DNA from: an uncultured Mycoplasmatota bacterium
GTDB lineage: Bacteria > Bacillota_I > Bacilli_A > RF39 > UBA660
Reading direction: 5' to 3'
Assembly: GCA_900549625.1 (NCBI GenBank)
Contig: URPE01000004.1
Span: 15,799 to 79,798, forward strand
DNA length: 64,000 nucleotides
Part shown: positions 33,659 through 42,160 of the stretch, piece after piece
Layout of the letters: the number at the start of each line of letters is the position of its first letter
How positions within the stretch are numbered: the first letter of the stretch is position 1
Notes under the pieces: model-generated
Seen by the model: only the letters and a program-made list of their open reading frames with translations
Told to the model about the DNA's origin: nothing
The model's database searches: none
Program-made: the position numbers and the translations under genes

Positions 33659-35163
33659 TGATGAAAAAAGGGTTTACATTAGTGGAATTGCTTGCGGTGG
33701 TTGCTTTGATAGCTATTTTATCTTTGGTGGCAACAGTAAGTTTTATGAAAATTAGTAATGATACTAAGAAAAATATGTATTTTGCTAAAACTGATCAGTT
33801 GTTAACTGACGCTAAAAGATATGGTGAAGATAATAAAGCAGCTTTTGAAAGCGAATTTGATTGTTTTATTGAGGTGAGTGTTGCAGATTTAATATTTGAA
33901 GGATATTCAAAAAAAGAACAAGAAAATACGCCTTTTATAGAAAATCCATATACTAGTGCTAGTATGGATTCTGATATGATAAGACTATATCAGAAAAATA
34001 ATAGAATTTATGCTTATTATGTTCCAGCAAGTGACTCAGAACAAGATATATATAAAGAACATGATATATATAGAGTATGTGATGATGGTGAAGATGAAGT
34101 TAAAGACGCATGCGTTAAAGAGGGAAGACCTAAATTAAAATGTGGTACTAAGATATATAAAGTTAATACTAATCATATTTATTTTTACCATAATAGTGAA
34201 TGGAAAAGACAAGGGGATACTACAACAAGAAGCGTAATTGAAGGGAACACTTATATTCCGAGTGTTATTGATGCTCCTAGTGGCTATCATGCTGCTAATA
34301 GGTTTGAATACTTTGATTCTTTAGGTAACAAACTAGGAAGTGGAACTATTGGTGAAGATAGTATTACTGTTAATAGTGATATGACTGTAAATGTTTTATA
34401 TTATCCAGATGAATATACCATTACTTACAGCGCTAATGGTGGGTCAGGGGGGCCTACAACCCAAATTAAGTATTATGATACACCACTTGCAATAACAGAT
34501 TTGGAACCTACAAAAACTGGTTATACGTTTGTTGGTTGGGCTAGAACAAATAATGCGCATACAGTTGATTTTAATAAGGGGCAAAAATACAATGGTAATA
34601 GTGATTTACTTCTTTATGCTATTTTTAAAAAGCCACTTATAGTTACATATTATGATGGACAAGGTACGCAAAGCAATTCCGTTGATATTTACAATGATGA
34701 AAATTCTGGGACAATAAGACTTTTAGAAGAACGGCAATATAGTGATAATTGTGGTGGTTCTCCTTGGAACCACATTTATACTAATTTAGGGTGGAGTAGA
34801 AATACTAATCCTGATGGACGAATTGATTATGAAAATGGAAAAGAGATACCTATTTCAAGTGATATTACTTTGTATGGACAATATAGAAAGGAAGTTAAAG
34901 CTGTTTATAATGGTAATGGTGGTACTTGTGATAGAGATTATTCAACTGATGTTAAATATATTTATTATAATGGGGCTGGCAATTCTAGTCCTGGAGTTCC
35001 ACTTGATGTTAACCTTGATGTTACTTGTACAAGACCAGGTTATACATTTAATAAAAAAATATATTGTAATGGAGCTCCTGATGGATTAAAAATGATCGGT
35101 GGTACATGGAATATAGGTGATAATTTTACTTGTGGAGTAATGTGTGAAGCAGGATGGGATTAA
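33658..35163 (+). CDS. Pilin-like protein with InlB-type repeats
   Basis: The N-terminus MKKGFTLVELLAVVALIAIL is a prepilin signal, followed by a pilin-like region (about residues 30-130) homologous to the preceding gene (TDAKRYGEDNK, ENPYTSASMDSDMIRLYQKNNRIYAYYVP in two matching pieces). From about residue 150 it becomes a long extracellular part with Listeria-Bacteroides repeats: YTITYSANGGSGG, then GYTFVGWAR and LLLYAIF, and later KAVYNGNGG with RPGYTFNKK. At 501 residues it is far longer than a normal pilin and probably forms a tip adhesin or a membrane-stored adhesin. Its start overlaps the upstream stop; ATG at 33661 is an alternative. Confidence 0.8.
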   Translation: MMKKGFTLVELLAVVALIAILSLVATVSFMKISNDTKKNMYFAKTDQLLTDAKRYGEDNKAAFESEFDCFIEVSVADLIFEGYSKKEQENTPFIENPYTSASMDSDMIRLYQKNNRIYAYYVPASDSEQDIYKEHDIYRVCDDGEDEVKDACVKEGRPKLKCGTKIYKVNTNHIYFYHNSEWKRQGDTTTRSVIEGNTYIPSVIDAPSGYHAANRFEYFDSLGNKLGSGTIGEDSITVNSDMTVNVLYYPDEYTITYSANGGSGGPTTQIKYYDTPLAITDLEPTKTGYTFVGWARTNNAHTVDFNKGQKYNGNSDLLLYAIFKKPLIVTYYDGQGTQSNSVDIYNDENSGTIRLLEERQYSDNCGGSPWNHIYTNLGWSRNTNPDGRIDYENGKEIPISSDITLYGQYRKEVKAVYNGNGGTCDRDYSTDVKYIYYNGAGNSSPGVPLDVNLDVTCTRPGYTFNKKIYCNGAPDGLKMIGGTWNIGDNFTCGVMCEAGWD

Positions 35164-35230
35164 TATTATAATTGCAATTTTTTTTGTTTATTGATAAAAT
35201 ATTCATCATTAGAAATGAGGTGCGTTTATT

Positions 35231-36535
35231 ATGAAAACTGTTTGTTTAATAGGTAGACCTAATACGGGTAAGTCATCTTTATTTAATAGGTTGATTAGAG
35301 AAGAACGTTCTATAATTATGGATGAGCCTGGTATAACTAGAGATAGAATTTATGGTGTAGTTAGACATAATAATAAAGCTTTTGATTTAATAGATACAGG
35401 TGGATTAGAGTTAGGAACTGATAATTTTAGGCAAGATATTTTAATGCAAGCTACATTTGCTATCGATGAGGCAGATCTTGTTTTATTTGTAGTAGATGGT
35501 AAAACAGAACTTAATCAAAGTGATTATATGATAAGAGATATGCTTAGAAAAGCCAAAAAAGAAGTTATTGTAGTTGTAAATAAACTTGATAATGATAAAA
35601 GGGCTAATGATGTTTATAATTACTATGAACTTGGGTTTTCACGCGTATTTGGCATTTCAGTAGCTCATAAGATAGGACTTGTACCTCTTTTAGATGAAAT
35701 TACTAATGATTTAGGGGATAATTACTTTGAAGAGCATAAGGGGTGCAGATTTTCTGTTATAGGACGACCTAATGTGGGAAAGAGTAGTTTAGTTAATGCT
35801 TTATTAAATGAAGAAAGAGCAATTGTAAGTGAGGTTGCAGGTACTACTCGTGATGCGACTGATACAGTGTTTAAATATCATGGTGAAGAATATACAATGA
35901 TTGATACAGCTGGAATTAGAAAACGTGGTAAAATATATGAAAATGTTGAAAAATATAGTTTGTTTCGTAGTTTAAAGGCTATTGAAAGAAGTGATGTTTG
36001 TGTATTAGTTATTGATGCTTCAAAAGGTATTATAGAACATGATAAACATATTGCGGGAATGGCAATAGAAGCTGGGAAAGCACTAGTTATATGTGTTAAT
36101 AAATGGGATATGGTAGAAGACGCTAATACAGCACTTAAAAAATGGAAAGAATTAATACATTATGAATTTCAGTTTGCAACTTATGCTAAAGTAGTATTTT
36201 TATCAGCTTTAACTAAAAAAAGAGTGCATATGTTAATGCCTGAAATTATAGAGGCTTATAATAATCATGAAAAAATGATTCCTACTAGTAAACTTAATGA
36301 AGTAATTGAAGAGGCTACACATTTACATGAGGCACCTTCTTATAAAGGAAGAAGATTAAAAATATACTTTGTTAATCAAGAAGAAGCACATCCACCTAAG
36401 TTTACATTTAGGGTAAATGATAAGGGGTTAGTACATTTTAGTTATCAAAGATATTTAGAGAATAAAATAAGAGAGAATTTCGATTTCTCTGGAACACCTA
36501 TTATTATAAAGTTTAAAAATAAAGCAGAAGATTAA
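35231..36535 (+). CDS. der: Ribosome-associated GTPase Der (EngA)
   Basis: The 434-residue protein has the diagnostic pair of tandem GTPase domains: GRPNTGKSSLFN with DTGG, NKLD in the first, and GRPNVGKSSLVNA with DTAGIRKRGK, NKWD in the second. A C-terminal KH-like domain follows (about residues 355-430). Der acts in large ribosomal subunit maturation and is essential in most bacteria. It is monocistronic, with a bidirectional terminator separating it from a convergent XRE gene. Confidence 0.97.
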   Translation: MKTVCLIGRPNTGKSSLFNRLIREERSIIMDEPGITRDRIYGVVRHNNKAFDLIDTGGLELGTDNFRQDILMQATFAIDEADLVLFVVDGKTELNQSDYMIRDMLRKAKKEVIVVVNKLDNDKRANDVYNYYELGFSRVFGISVAHKIGLVPLLDEITNDLGDNYFEEHKGCRFSVIGRPNVGKSSLVNALLNEERAIVSEVAGTTRDATDTVFKYHGEEYTMIDTAGIRKRGKIYENVEKYSLFRSLKAIERSDVCVLVIDASKGIIEHDKHIAGMAIEAGKALVICVNKWDMVEDANTALKKWKELIHYEFQFATYAKVVFLSALTKKRVHMLMPEIIEAYNNHEKMIPTSKLNEVIEEATHLHEAPSYKGRRLKIYFVNQEEAHPPKFTFRVNDKGLVHFSYQRYLENKIRENFDFSGTPIIIKFKNKAED

Positions 36536-36537
36536 AA

Positions 36538-36565
36538 AAGAAAACCTTAGTGGTTTTCTTTTTCG
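36538..36565. terminator. Bidirectional terminator between der and the XRE gene
   Basis: AAGAAAACC and GGTTTTCTT form a perfect 9-base stem around TTAGT, with As before and Ts after. Confidence 0.75.
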
Positions 36566-36807
36566 TCTATTCTTTTTTTAGTTATAATCTTTTTAGGGTC
36601 AAATGTAATTAATTCTTGGGGAGTTGTACCAATTACCCGGGCTAGTTCTTGTAAAAGTTCAACGCCAATATTGATTTCACCACGTTCAACGCTTGAGAAA
36701 TATTTAGCACTTAGTTTATATTTTTCGTAAAACTTTTCTTGGCTTAAACCATTTTGATGTCTTATATATTTTAAGTTTATTCCAATTATTTTTTTAATGT
36801 CTTGCAT
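36547..36807 (-). CDS. Small XRE-family helix-turn-helix regulator
   Basis: The protein has about 86 residues. IKKIIGINLKYIRHQNGLSQEKFYEKY and SAKYFSSVERGEINIGVELLQELARVI form a complete HTH_3 domain, with a charged tail. The ATG at 36807 is chosen over an upstream one because GAGGTG is 4 bases before it. It is convergent with der and divergent from the MATE-kinase gene, which has its own promoter 80-100 bases away, so it may control that gene. It is similar in size and tail to the XRE gene at 4335. Confidence 0.8.
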   Translation of the reverse strand: MQDIKKIIGINLKYIRHQNGLSQEKFYEKYKLSAKYFSSVERGEINIGVELLQELARVIGTTPQELITFDPKKIITKKRIDEKENH

Positions 36808-36900
36808 ACTACACCTCAACATCTTTCTTAAATTAGTCTATTAATCGTTAGTTAAAAAGTCTACCTAGTGATTAATGGAAGAAAATAATTTAAAAAATGC

Positions 36901-36929
36901 TTACACAAAAATTTATTTTGTGCTATACT
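36901..36929 (+). promoter_or_regulatory. Promoter of the MATE-kinase gene
   Basis: TTACAC, 17 bases, TATACT. The predicted transcript start near 36936 leaves a leader of about 68 bases. Confidence 0.7.
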
Positions 36930-36952
36930 CATTAAGTCGTGTGGCAAAATAA

Positions 36953-36982
36953 GCGTAAATCCAGACATTTACGTATTTTTTT
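36953..36982 (+). terminator. Promoter-proximal terminator in the leader of the MATE-kinase gene
   Basis: GCGTAAAT and ATTTACGT pair around CCAGAC and are followed by eight Ts, before the start codon at 37004. TAAGCG (36950-36955) can alternatively pair with CGCTTA (36984-36989), sharing bases with the terminator stem. This is the arrangement of an attenuator. I recognise no known riboswitch class. Confidence 0.65.
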
Positions 36983-37003
36983 TCGCTTAGAAAGAGGTGG
37001 ATT

Positions 37004-38944
37004 ATGAAAAAAATTGATTTAGCAAACGATAAGATAAGTAAGCTTTTGGTGGCTTTTTCAGTTCCTTGTATTATAAGTATGCTTGTTAATGCTTTTTATA
37101 ATATAATTGATCAAATATTTATTGGTAAGGGTGTAGGAACACTTGGTAATGCTGCTACAAATGTAATATTTCCTCTTATTATGTTTAGTAGTGCCCTTGC
37201 TAGTTTAGTAGGTAATGGGTGTGCTGCTTATCTTAGTTTAAAGATGGGGGAAGGAAAGAAAGATGAGGCTAAAAAAAGCATAGGATGTTCTTTTTTATTA
37301 CTATGTTTAATAGGTATTTTAGTTTTAGCAGTAGGGATGTTTCTATTACCTAAATTAATTTATTTCTTTGGGTGTACAGAAAGTGTTTATCCGTATGCAA
37401 TGACATATAGTAAAATAATTTTGTTAGGTATTTTATTTTCAATTGTATATACTGGTATGGCTAGTATTATAAGAGCTTGTGGTGACCCAAGATATTCAAT
37501 GATTTGTTTAGTTAGTGGGGCACTTCTTAACTGCGTATTAGATCCTTTCTTTATATTTGGGTTTAATATGGGAGTTGCGGGTGGAGCTCTTGCGACAGTT
37601 ATTGGTCAAGTTGTATCATTTTTATTAAGTGTTTTTTATATACCAAGAATGAAAACTTTTAAACTTAAAAAAGGTGATTTTAAATTAAATAAATCAGCTT
37701 TTAAAATAATAAGTTTAGGTCTATCTAGTTTTATAACTCAAATGACAGTGGTAGCTTTATTTATTGTTATGAATAATTTAATGACTAAATATGGGGCAAG
37801 TAGCATTTATGGAAGTGATATACCACTTTCTGTGTATGGAGTTATGTCTAAACTTAACTCTGTGTATGTTAACTTTATTTTAGGTGTTTCTTTGGGTGCT
37901 CAACCAATAATTGGGTTTAACTATGGGGCTGGTAACTATGAAAGAGTAAAAGAAGTTCTTAGACGTGTTTTAGTTATTGGCTTAATTGTTGGTGTGATAT
38001 TTAATATATTATTTTATTTCTTTCCAAGTGCTTTAGTTTCTATTTTTATTTCTAGTAATGATGGCAATTATGATTTGTTTATGGAATTTGCTACTTTATT
38101 TTCAAGAACTTTCTATTTAGTATGTGCTTTAAATTTCTTTGAAATGACTACTAGTATAGTTATTCAATCACTTGGTAATGTTAAGAAAGCAACAGCAGTT
38201 TCTTTTGCAAGACAAATTGTTTTATTTATTCCACTTGCTATTATATTAACGCATTTTCTTGGTTTAAAAGGAGCGTTATATGCCGCGCCAATAGCGGATG
38301 CTTTATGTTTTATATTTGCATTATTTGTGTTTTTAAGTGAATATAAAAAATTAGATAAAGTAAATAAAAGTGAAACTTATGAAGAAGAAGGAAGTATAAG
38401 TGAATCTTTGACAAATTATGTAATAGTTATTAGTCGTGAGTATGGTAGTGGTGGACATTATGTTGGTAAGTTACTAGCTGAAAAGTTATCTGTACCATTT
38501 TATGATAAAGAAATAATTAGAATGACTGCCCATATTAGTGGTTTAAATGAAGAATATATTAAAGATAATGAAGAAAGTAATACTTTATATTATGAACAAA
38601 ATAATGAAATCTTTTTAGCAGAAAGTAAAGTAATTAAAAATTTAGCTAAAAAACCATGTGTTATTGTGGGAAGATGTGCAGATTATATATTAGAAAATAA
38701 TAAAAATGTTTTTAAAGTGTTTTTATATAGTGATGAGGCATCTAAACTTAAAAGAATTAAAAAGTATTATCATGAAGATAAACCAATAGTTGTTATGAAA
38801 AAGAAAGATAAAGAAAGAAGTAAGCATTATAAGTATTATACAGGACGTGATTGGAAAAACTATGAAAATTATGATATGGCTATTCATGTTGATAAATTTG
38901 GCGTAGAAAATGTATCACAGATGCTTGCAGATTTATTAAAATAA
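37004..38944 (+). CDS. MATE-family transporter fused to a cytidylate kinase-like domain
   Basis: The protein has 646 residues. Residues 1 to about 450 are a twelve-helix MATE transporter (SVPCIISMLVNAFYNIIDQIFIG, GDPRYSM, GAQPIIGFNYGAG), which would export drugs or metabolites using an ion gradient. After a charged linker, residues about 470-646 match the cytidylate kinase-like (Cytidylate_kin_2) family: VIVISREYGSGGHYVGKLLAE is a P-loop variant, followed by PFYDKEIIRM, CVIVGRCADYIL and YYTGRDW. The domains are in one continuous frame without a frameshift. Why a nucleotide-kinase-like domain is attached is unknown. An attenuator-like leader precedes it. Confidence 0.85.
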   Translation: MKKIDLANDKISKLLVAFSVPCIISMLVNAFYNIIDQIFIGKGVGTLGNAATNVIFPLIMFSSALASLVGNGCAAYLSLKMGEGKKDEAKKSIGCSFLLLCLIGILVLAVGMFLLPKLIYFFGCTESVYPYAMTYSKIILLGILFSIVYTGMASIIRACGDPRYSMICLVSGALLNCVLDPFFIFGFNMGVAGGALATVIGQVVSFLLSVFYIPRMKTFKLKKGDFKLNKSAFKIISLGLSSFITQMTVVALFIVMNNLMTKYGASSIYGSDIPLSVYGVMSKLNSVYVNFILGVSLGAQPIIGFNYGAGNYERVKEVLRRVLVIGLIVGVIFNILFYFFPSALVSIFISSNDGNYDLFMEFATLFSRTFYLVCALNFFEMTTSIVIQSLGNVKKATAVSFARQIVLFIPLAIILTHFLGLKGALYAAPIADALCFIFALFVFLSEYKKLDKVNKSETYEEEGSISESLTNYVIVISREYGSGGHYVGKLLAEKLSVPFYDKEIIRMTAHISGLNEEYIKDNEESNTLYYEQNNEIFLAESKVIKNLAKKPCVIVGRCADYILENNKNVFKVFLYSDEASKLKRIKKYYHEDKPIVVMKKKDKERSKHYKYYTGRDWKNYENYDMAIHVDKFGVENVSQMLADLLK

Positions 38945-38952
38945 CAAAGACT

Positions 38953-38976
38953 TTCCCTTACAAAAGGGAATTTTTT
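38953..38976 (+). terminator. Terminator after the MATE-kinase gene
   Basis: TTCCCTT and AAGGGAA pair around ACAA and are followed by six Ts. Confidence 0.8.
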
Positions 38977-38980
38977 GTGG

Positions 38981-38986
38981 TATAAT
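38981..38986 (+). promoter_or_regulatory. Extended -10 promoter of the CarD-like gene
   Basis: TGgTATAAT directly follows the terminator of the previous gene, with no clear -35. Confidence 0.5.
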
Positions 38987-39036
38987 TTAGTTACAGAAGT
39001 TTTGGGTTAGCTTATTAATCACAAGGGGGGATATAT

Positions 39037-39516
39037 ATGAAAAATGTAGGCGATTATATAGTTTATCAAAAAGATGTTTGTAAGATAGTAAAGATTATGG
39101 AGAATCCCTTTTCTCATGTTCTTTGTTATTCTTTAGTGCCACTTAGAGATGAAAGTTTAAAACTAAGTGTGCCAGTTACTAATCAAAGTATTAGAGAACT
39201 TATGTCTAAAGAAGATGTAGAAAATCTAATACTTAAAATAAGAGATATTCCTGTTATTACTATTACTGAAGGACAAATTGAAAATGAATATAAAAGAATT
39301 CTTAGTAATGGCACACCAGAAGATTTAGTGGCCATTATTAAAACTACTTATGAACGTAATCAAAGAAGAATTGATCGAAATAAAAAAACAAGTGATAAAG
39401 ATAGTAGATATTTAGAACTAGCAGAAAATTATTTATATTATGAGATTGCAACAGTTTTAGAAAAGACATTTGATGAAGCTAAGAAATATGTTTTAGAACG
39501 TGTTGATTCAATGTAA
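39037..39516 (+). CDS. CarD/CdnL-family RNA polymerase-binding factor
   Basis: The 159-residue protein begins VGDYIVYQKDVCKIVKI, the Tudor-like RNA polymerase interaction domain shared with CarD, CdnL and the TRCF RID. The C-terminal half is helical (LSNGTPEDLVAIIKTTYER, then RYLELAENYLYYEIATVL), as in CarD DNA-binding domains. These factors stabilise promoter open complexes and tune rRNA and housekeeping transcription. The characteristic C-terminal tryptophan region is not evident. AAGGGGGG gives a strong ribosome site. Direct global effects are inferred from the family. Confidence 0.85.
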   Translation: MKNVGDYIVYQKDVCKIVKIMENPFSHVLCYSLVPLRDESLKLSVPVTNQSIRELMSKEDVENLILKIRDIPVITITEGQIENEYKRILSNGTPEDLVAIIKTTYERNQRRIDRNKKTSDKDSRYLELAENYLYYEIATVLEKTFDEAKKYVLERVDSM

Positions 39517-39518
39517 TT

Positions 39519-39547
39519 TTGACAAAATAAAACTTTTTATGTATAAT
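39519..39547 (+). promoter_or_regulatory. Perfect-consensus promoter of the transglutaminase-like gene
   Basis: TTGACA, 17 bases, TATAAT. The predicted start near 39554 places CCCTC-GTAAAT-GGGGG, a 5-base-pair hairpin, at or near the very 5' end of the mRNA, with the GGGGG arm also serving as ribosome site. Confidence 0.85.
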
Positions 39548-39574
39548 AAGCCCTCGTAAATGGGGGTTTTTATT

Positions 39575-40450
39575 ATGGATTTATTAGAACAACTTAAATT
39601 AGAAATAACTAAAAAGGGTATTATGAATGATAAGTTTGCTATTGCAAGATATATTTATATTAGAACTGGTCAGTTATTTGATTATTATGCTTTATATACA
39701 ATTTTTCCTAGTTTTATTAAAGATGATTTTAATAAAGAAGTAAAAGATATTAGATGTATAAGAGACTTTAATATTGTGTGTTTTTCATGGGCTAGATTAT
39801 ATATTGATTTATTAGAAGAGTTTGGTATTGAAGCTAGAATTGTTGAAAATAATGAACATGCTAAAGTTAAATTTAGTAGTGGAGAATATGAAATTACGGC
39901 TGATTTAACTGATGCATTTACTGATCTTTTTAGAGTTAAGTTTGGATTTGATACTTGGAATTATAATGGCTTTAAGAGTGATGGAACAAGAATTGGATTT
40001 AGTAATAAACTTTTAGAAGTTGATAAAAGGATTAATTATTATCAGGGTATTAGTGGGTTAGAAATTTTAAGTATGTTAGAAAAAGATGTAAATGATTGTT
40101 CAAAGACTTATGAAGAAAGAATAAGAAATATGTTTGGAATATGTCAAAGTTATTTTAATTTTCACAAGCCTTCTAATGTTGCGGCTAATGCTTTTATTAT
40201 ATATATGTTAAATAATTTATCAGATTATTTATTTAATGATAAAGGGTTTCATACTTTTTTTTATGATTTATCTAATAATAAAAGAATAGATGTTTATGGC
40301 TTTGAAGATATTATTTATTTATATAACCCTACTTTAGAAAATCCTTTTTATGAAGCTTCTTTAGATGAAGTATTGTTACTTAAAAATGATATGGAGATAA
40401 TTTCTGAACATAAATTAAATGAATTACAATTAAAAAGAAAAAATAAATAA
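39575..40450 (+). CDS. Transglutaminase-like (papain-fold) protein, cytoplasmic
   Basis: The protein has about 291 residues, no signal peptide and no membrane helix. NIVCFSWARLYIDLLEEFGIEARIV, NNEHAKVKF and EITADLTDA give a spaced Cys-His-Asp triad (C69, H95, D110) typical of the transglutaminase-like superfamily, whose members cleave or crosslink peptides. The remaining 180 residues are mostly helical and unrecognised. The ATG at 39575 is preferred because GGGGG lies 7 bases upstream; an ATG at 39560 would be nearly leaderless. It has a perfect consensus promoter, so it is likely highly expressed unless repressed. Function is unknown. Confidence 0.6.
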   Translation: MDLLEQLKLEITKKGIMNDKFAIARYIYIRTGQLFDYYALYTIFPSFIKDDFNKEVKDIRCIRDFNIVCFSWARLYIDLLEEFGIEARIVENNEHAKVKFSSGEYEITADLTDAFTDLFRVKFGFDTWNYNGFKSDGTRIGFSNKLLEVDKRINYYQGISGLEILSMLEKDVNDCSKTYEERIRNMFGICQSYFNFHKPSNVAANAFIIYMLNNLSDYLFNDKGFHTFFYDLSNNKRIDVYGFEDIIYLYNPTLENPFYEASLDEVLLLKNDMEIISEHKLNELQLKRKNK

Positions 40451-40489
40451 TAATATACTTTTGGATAAGTGAATGGATAGTTTTTTTGG

Positions 40490-40518
40490 TTGACAAATGG
40501 GGTTAATTAATGGATAAT
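40490..40518 (+). promoter_or_regulatory. Promoter of the candidate DGR target gene
   Basis: TTGACA, 17 bases, GATAAT, 30 bases before the start codon. Confidence 0.7.
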
Positions 40519-40547
40519 TATGGTAGTTAAAGTAAAGAGGGTGTCAT

Positions 40548-42038
40548 ATGAAAAGAAAGTATTTTTATATTGTTTTTTCTTCTACATTGTTGATATTATT
40601 TACCCTTATGTATGAAGGAAGTTATGCTTATTTTAATGCTGCAATTAGTGGAACTGGCAGTAAAAAAACTATTGTTAAAACAAATGAGTTTAAAGATATA
40701 ATAATTTCTAACACTTCTGTTTCATCTAGTAGTACCCTTATGCCGGGTGAGTCTGTTTCGACAACATTTACAATTAATAATCCTAATAGTGTCAGTGTTT
40801 GTTTTGATTTATTATGGGATACTGTAAAAAATACTTTTACTAATAAGAATGATTTGGTAATTACCCTTGCTAAAAATGATAATGAAGTAAATACTAGTAG
40901 TACTATTTTCCCAAGTAGTAATGGCGAAACTTTAGCTTCACTATCAATAAAGGCTAATACAACTGATACATATAAATTAACTGTTACATATAAAGAAACT
41001 GATATAGATCAATCTGCTGATATGAAGAAAACTTTTAGTGGTATTATTGTAGGTTCTTTAAAAGAATGTACTTTAGCTGGTTATGTTTCAGAACTAGCAA
41101 CAACAGATACAACAAACTTAGCAGTAGATGATTATGGTAATACAAGATATATAGGAAAAGACCCGAATAACTACGTAAGTTTTGATGGAGATATATGGCG
41201 TATTATTGGTGTCATGAAAGACGTTGATGATGGTAGTGGCAATAAAGAAGATCGTGTAAAAATAATAAGAAGTACATCAATAGGTGACTATGCATGGGAC
41301 ACAAGTGAATCAAGTATAAATAAAGGCTATGGCGTTAACGAATGGGGCCAGGCAGACTTAATGAAACTATTAAATCCAGGCTATGAAAGTGAATCAGTAG
41401 GTGGGTCTCTATACTGGAATAATAAATCAGGAACATGTTACTCATCTTATAGCAATGGTACAAAAAGTTGTAATTTCACAAGTACAGGTATAAAAGACAA
41501 ATTAAAAAATATGCTAGGTAATGCCGTATGGAATACGGGAGCGAATGATGGTGTTACATATACATATAAAAATATAACAACCTCAAAATTTTATGAATTA
41601 GAAAGAAGTACAAACACAGGTAAAATCTGTACAAGTGGCAGCTGGTGTAATGATACGGTAGCAAGAACAACAACATGGACAGGAAAGATAGGCTTAATGT
41701 ATCCATCAGATTATGGATATGCAACAAGTGGCGGAAGTGGGGCAGACCGAGCAACATGTTTAAATAAAGAACTTTATAATTGGTCTGATAGTAGTGTAAG
41801 TGATTGCTATAATAATGATTGGCTATTTAATAGTAGTAGTAAATATCAATGGACATTATCGTCGCATGCTAGCTATTCCAGTGCTTACCTTGTGTTCATT
41901 GTGGACAGCTCTGGCCGCGTCGACTCCAACATTGCGTACTTCTTCAATGGCGTCCGTCCCGTCGGTTATCTGTTACCCTCTGTAGGAATAGAAAGTGGAG
42001 ATGGCAGCTCAGGAAATCCGTTTACGCTTAAATCTTAA
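40548..42038 (+). CDS. Secreted display protein with a candidate DGR variable region
   Basis: The 496-residue protein has a signal-anchor ending in SYAYFNAAISG (TasA-like), a beta-rich region (about residues 30-175), and a C-terminal lectin-like domain starting YVSFDGDIWRIIGVM, with KIGLMYPSDYGY and WTLSS..GVRPVGYL. The domain is related to those of the 20811 and 22042 proteins. Its last 45 residues are encoded by sequence unlike the rest: 53% G+C against about 30% just upstream, few adenines, and nearly every codon ending in C or T. This is the pattern left by adenine-directed mutagenesis in DGR targets, where the protein binds varied ligands. AGAGGGTG precedes the ATG. Confidence 0.8.
   Translation: MKRKYFYIVFSSTLLILFTLMYEGSYAYFNAAISGTGSKKTIVKTNEFKDIIISNTSVSSSSTLMPGESVSTTFTINNPNSVSVCFDLLWDTVKNTFTNKNDLVITLAKNDNEVNTSSTIFPSSNGETLASLSIKANTTDTYKLTVTYKETDIDQSADMKKTFSGIIVGSLKECTLAGYVSELATTDTTNLAVDDYGNTRYIGKDPNNYVSFDGDIWRIIGVMKDVDDGSGNKEDRVKIIRSTSIGDYAWDTSESSINKGYGVNEWGQADLMKLLNPGYESESVGGSLYWNNKSGTCYSSYSNGTKSCNFTSTGIKDKLKNMLGNAVWNTGANDGVTYTYKNITTSKFYELERSTNTGKICTSGSWCNDTVARTTTWTGKIGLMYPSDYGYATSGGSGADRATCLNKELYNWSDSSVSDCYNNDWLFNSSSKYQWTLSSHASYSSAYLVFIVDSSGRVDSNIAYFFNGVRPVGYLLPSVGIESGDGSSGNPFTLKS
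41859..41985 (+). other. Candidate diversity-generating-retroelement variable region
   Basis: Within 41861-41980 I count 64 G or C and 17 A in 120 bases, compared with 36 G or C in the preceding 120. From 41865, 32 of 35 codons end in C or T, as expected if AAC/AAT codons of a template repeat were randomised at their first two positions. It ends with a G+C-rich constant-looking stretch (GGCGTCCGTCCC, encoding GVRP) at the position of an initiation-of-mutagenic-homing site. No template repeat or reverse transcriptase lies in the window. Confidence 0.7.
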
Positions 42039-42040
42039 TT

Positions 42041-42067
42041 AGGACCCGTTAAGGGGTTCTTTTTTTT
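42041..42067 (+). terminator. Terminator after the display-protein gene
   Basis: AGGACCC and GGGTTCT pair (one G-U) around GTTAAG and are followed by seven Ts. Confidence 0.7.
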
Positions 42068-42160
42068 GACTTGTAATACGAACAAATATATGATATATTA
42101 TTTTTACAAATATTTTTCTTTATTTGTGGTAGAATAATAAACGTTTGGAGAGTGAATGTA

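Noticed and set aside
35164..35200. Terminator after the pilin-InlB gene
   Set aside because: AATTGCAATT with a T run has no loop and too few G-C pairs to support it.
41554..41985. Overlapping frames (both strands) in the display-protein gene
   Set aside because: They arise from the unusual base composition of the candidate variable region.
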